In this document: positions 32,759 through 32,772 of the stretch, one piece after another | How positions within the stretch are numbered: the stretch's first letter is position 1 | Layout of the letters: every line of letters begins with the position of its first letter | Assembly: GCA_012523035.1 (NCBI GenBank) | Contig: JAAYJH010000060.1 | Span: 1-32,772 of the forward strand | DNA length: 32,772 nt | Direction of reading: 5' to 3' | Source of the DNA: Fibrobacter sp. | GTDB taxonomy: Bacteria; Fibrobacterota; Fibrobacteria; Fibrobacterales; Fibrobacteraceae | Translations under genes and position numbers: made by a program | Notes under the pieces: model-generated | Told to the model about the DNA's origin: nothing | The model's database searches: none | What the model saw: the letters and a program-made list of their open reading frames with translations, nothing else

Positions 32759-32772
32759 AGTAGGAAGCGGGA
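32759..32772 (+). repeat. Start of a further heptamer/repeat array, cut by window edge
   Basis: Two 7-bp units AGTAGGA and AGCGGGA at the last bases, matching the heptamers next to the end element at 25814-25841. A GATGCGTGCCCGTGGCA string just before (near 32717) also resembles the array units. Another array probably continues beyond the window. Confidence 0.5.

Overview
The window looks like a chromosomal segment of a low-GC, Gram-negative member of the Fibrobacterota (Fibrobacter-like). This is an inference from three things: serine-rich linkers in secreted carbohydrate-active enzymes (a GH45 endoglucanase lipoprotein and an SGNH/SASA-type acetylesterase with SSSSQNPWGNN repeats), a C-terminal sorting-like module on the esterase, and an overlapping lipid A/acyl-chain operon. 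Coding density is moderate. Most genes are housekeeping, but several intergenic gaps of 300-900 bp carry a related family of repeats.

Layout. 1-297: repeat array. 384-3818 (-): an LplT-PlsC-acyl-ACP synthetase fusion. 3941-6625 (+): aspS, then a 56-codon membrane ORF coupled by ATGA to a MauE/DoxX-like protein. 7086-10519 (-): a DUF218 protein, a RimI-like acetyltransferase, tsaB and ddl. 10755-11675 (+): an extended SDR protein. 11672-13113 (-): a PIN-like protein overlapping a secreted hypothetical. 13246-16801 (+): an outer-membrane barrel with a Lys/Glu/Ala repeat, a strong terminator, then metG. 16802-17607: a repeat block bounded by inverted copies of a conserved end sequence. 17608-25679 (-): the acetylesterase; an overlapping set gamma-carbonic anhydrase-like > lipid kinase > lpxD > lpxC > fabZ; a terminator; and a glyS > GH45 pair. 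25680-26523: repeats. 26524-27414 (-): a Xer-type recombinase. 27520-27592 (+): tRNA-Lys(CTT) with terminator. 27593-28499: repeats. 28500-32568 (+): tgt, a stand-alone AICAR transformylase, a Smg/DUF494-like protein and trmFO. 32573-32645 (-): tRNA-Arg(CCT). A further repeat array starts at the right edge.

How the genes fit together. One theme is the envelope: lipid A synthesis (LpxD, LpxC), acyl chain dehydration (FabZ), lysophospholipid re-acylation, D-Ala-D-Ala synthesis and an outer-membrane barrel. A second is translation and tRNA modification: AspRS, MetRS, GlyRS, TsaB, Tgt, TrmFO and two tRNAs. A third is plant-polymer degradation (GH45 and acetylesterase). The most unusual feature is the polarised intergenic repeat family. 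It has a shared end sequence of about 22 bp, a short CTGGCAC-N-ATTTTCGCA unit, and AGTGGGA heptamers next to the end. Other points of interest are the glyS-endoglucanase coupling, the AICAR transformylase without its cyclohydrolase half, and a lipid kinase with motifs reminiscent of eukaryotic diacylglycerol kinases.
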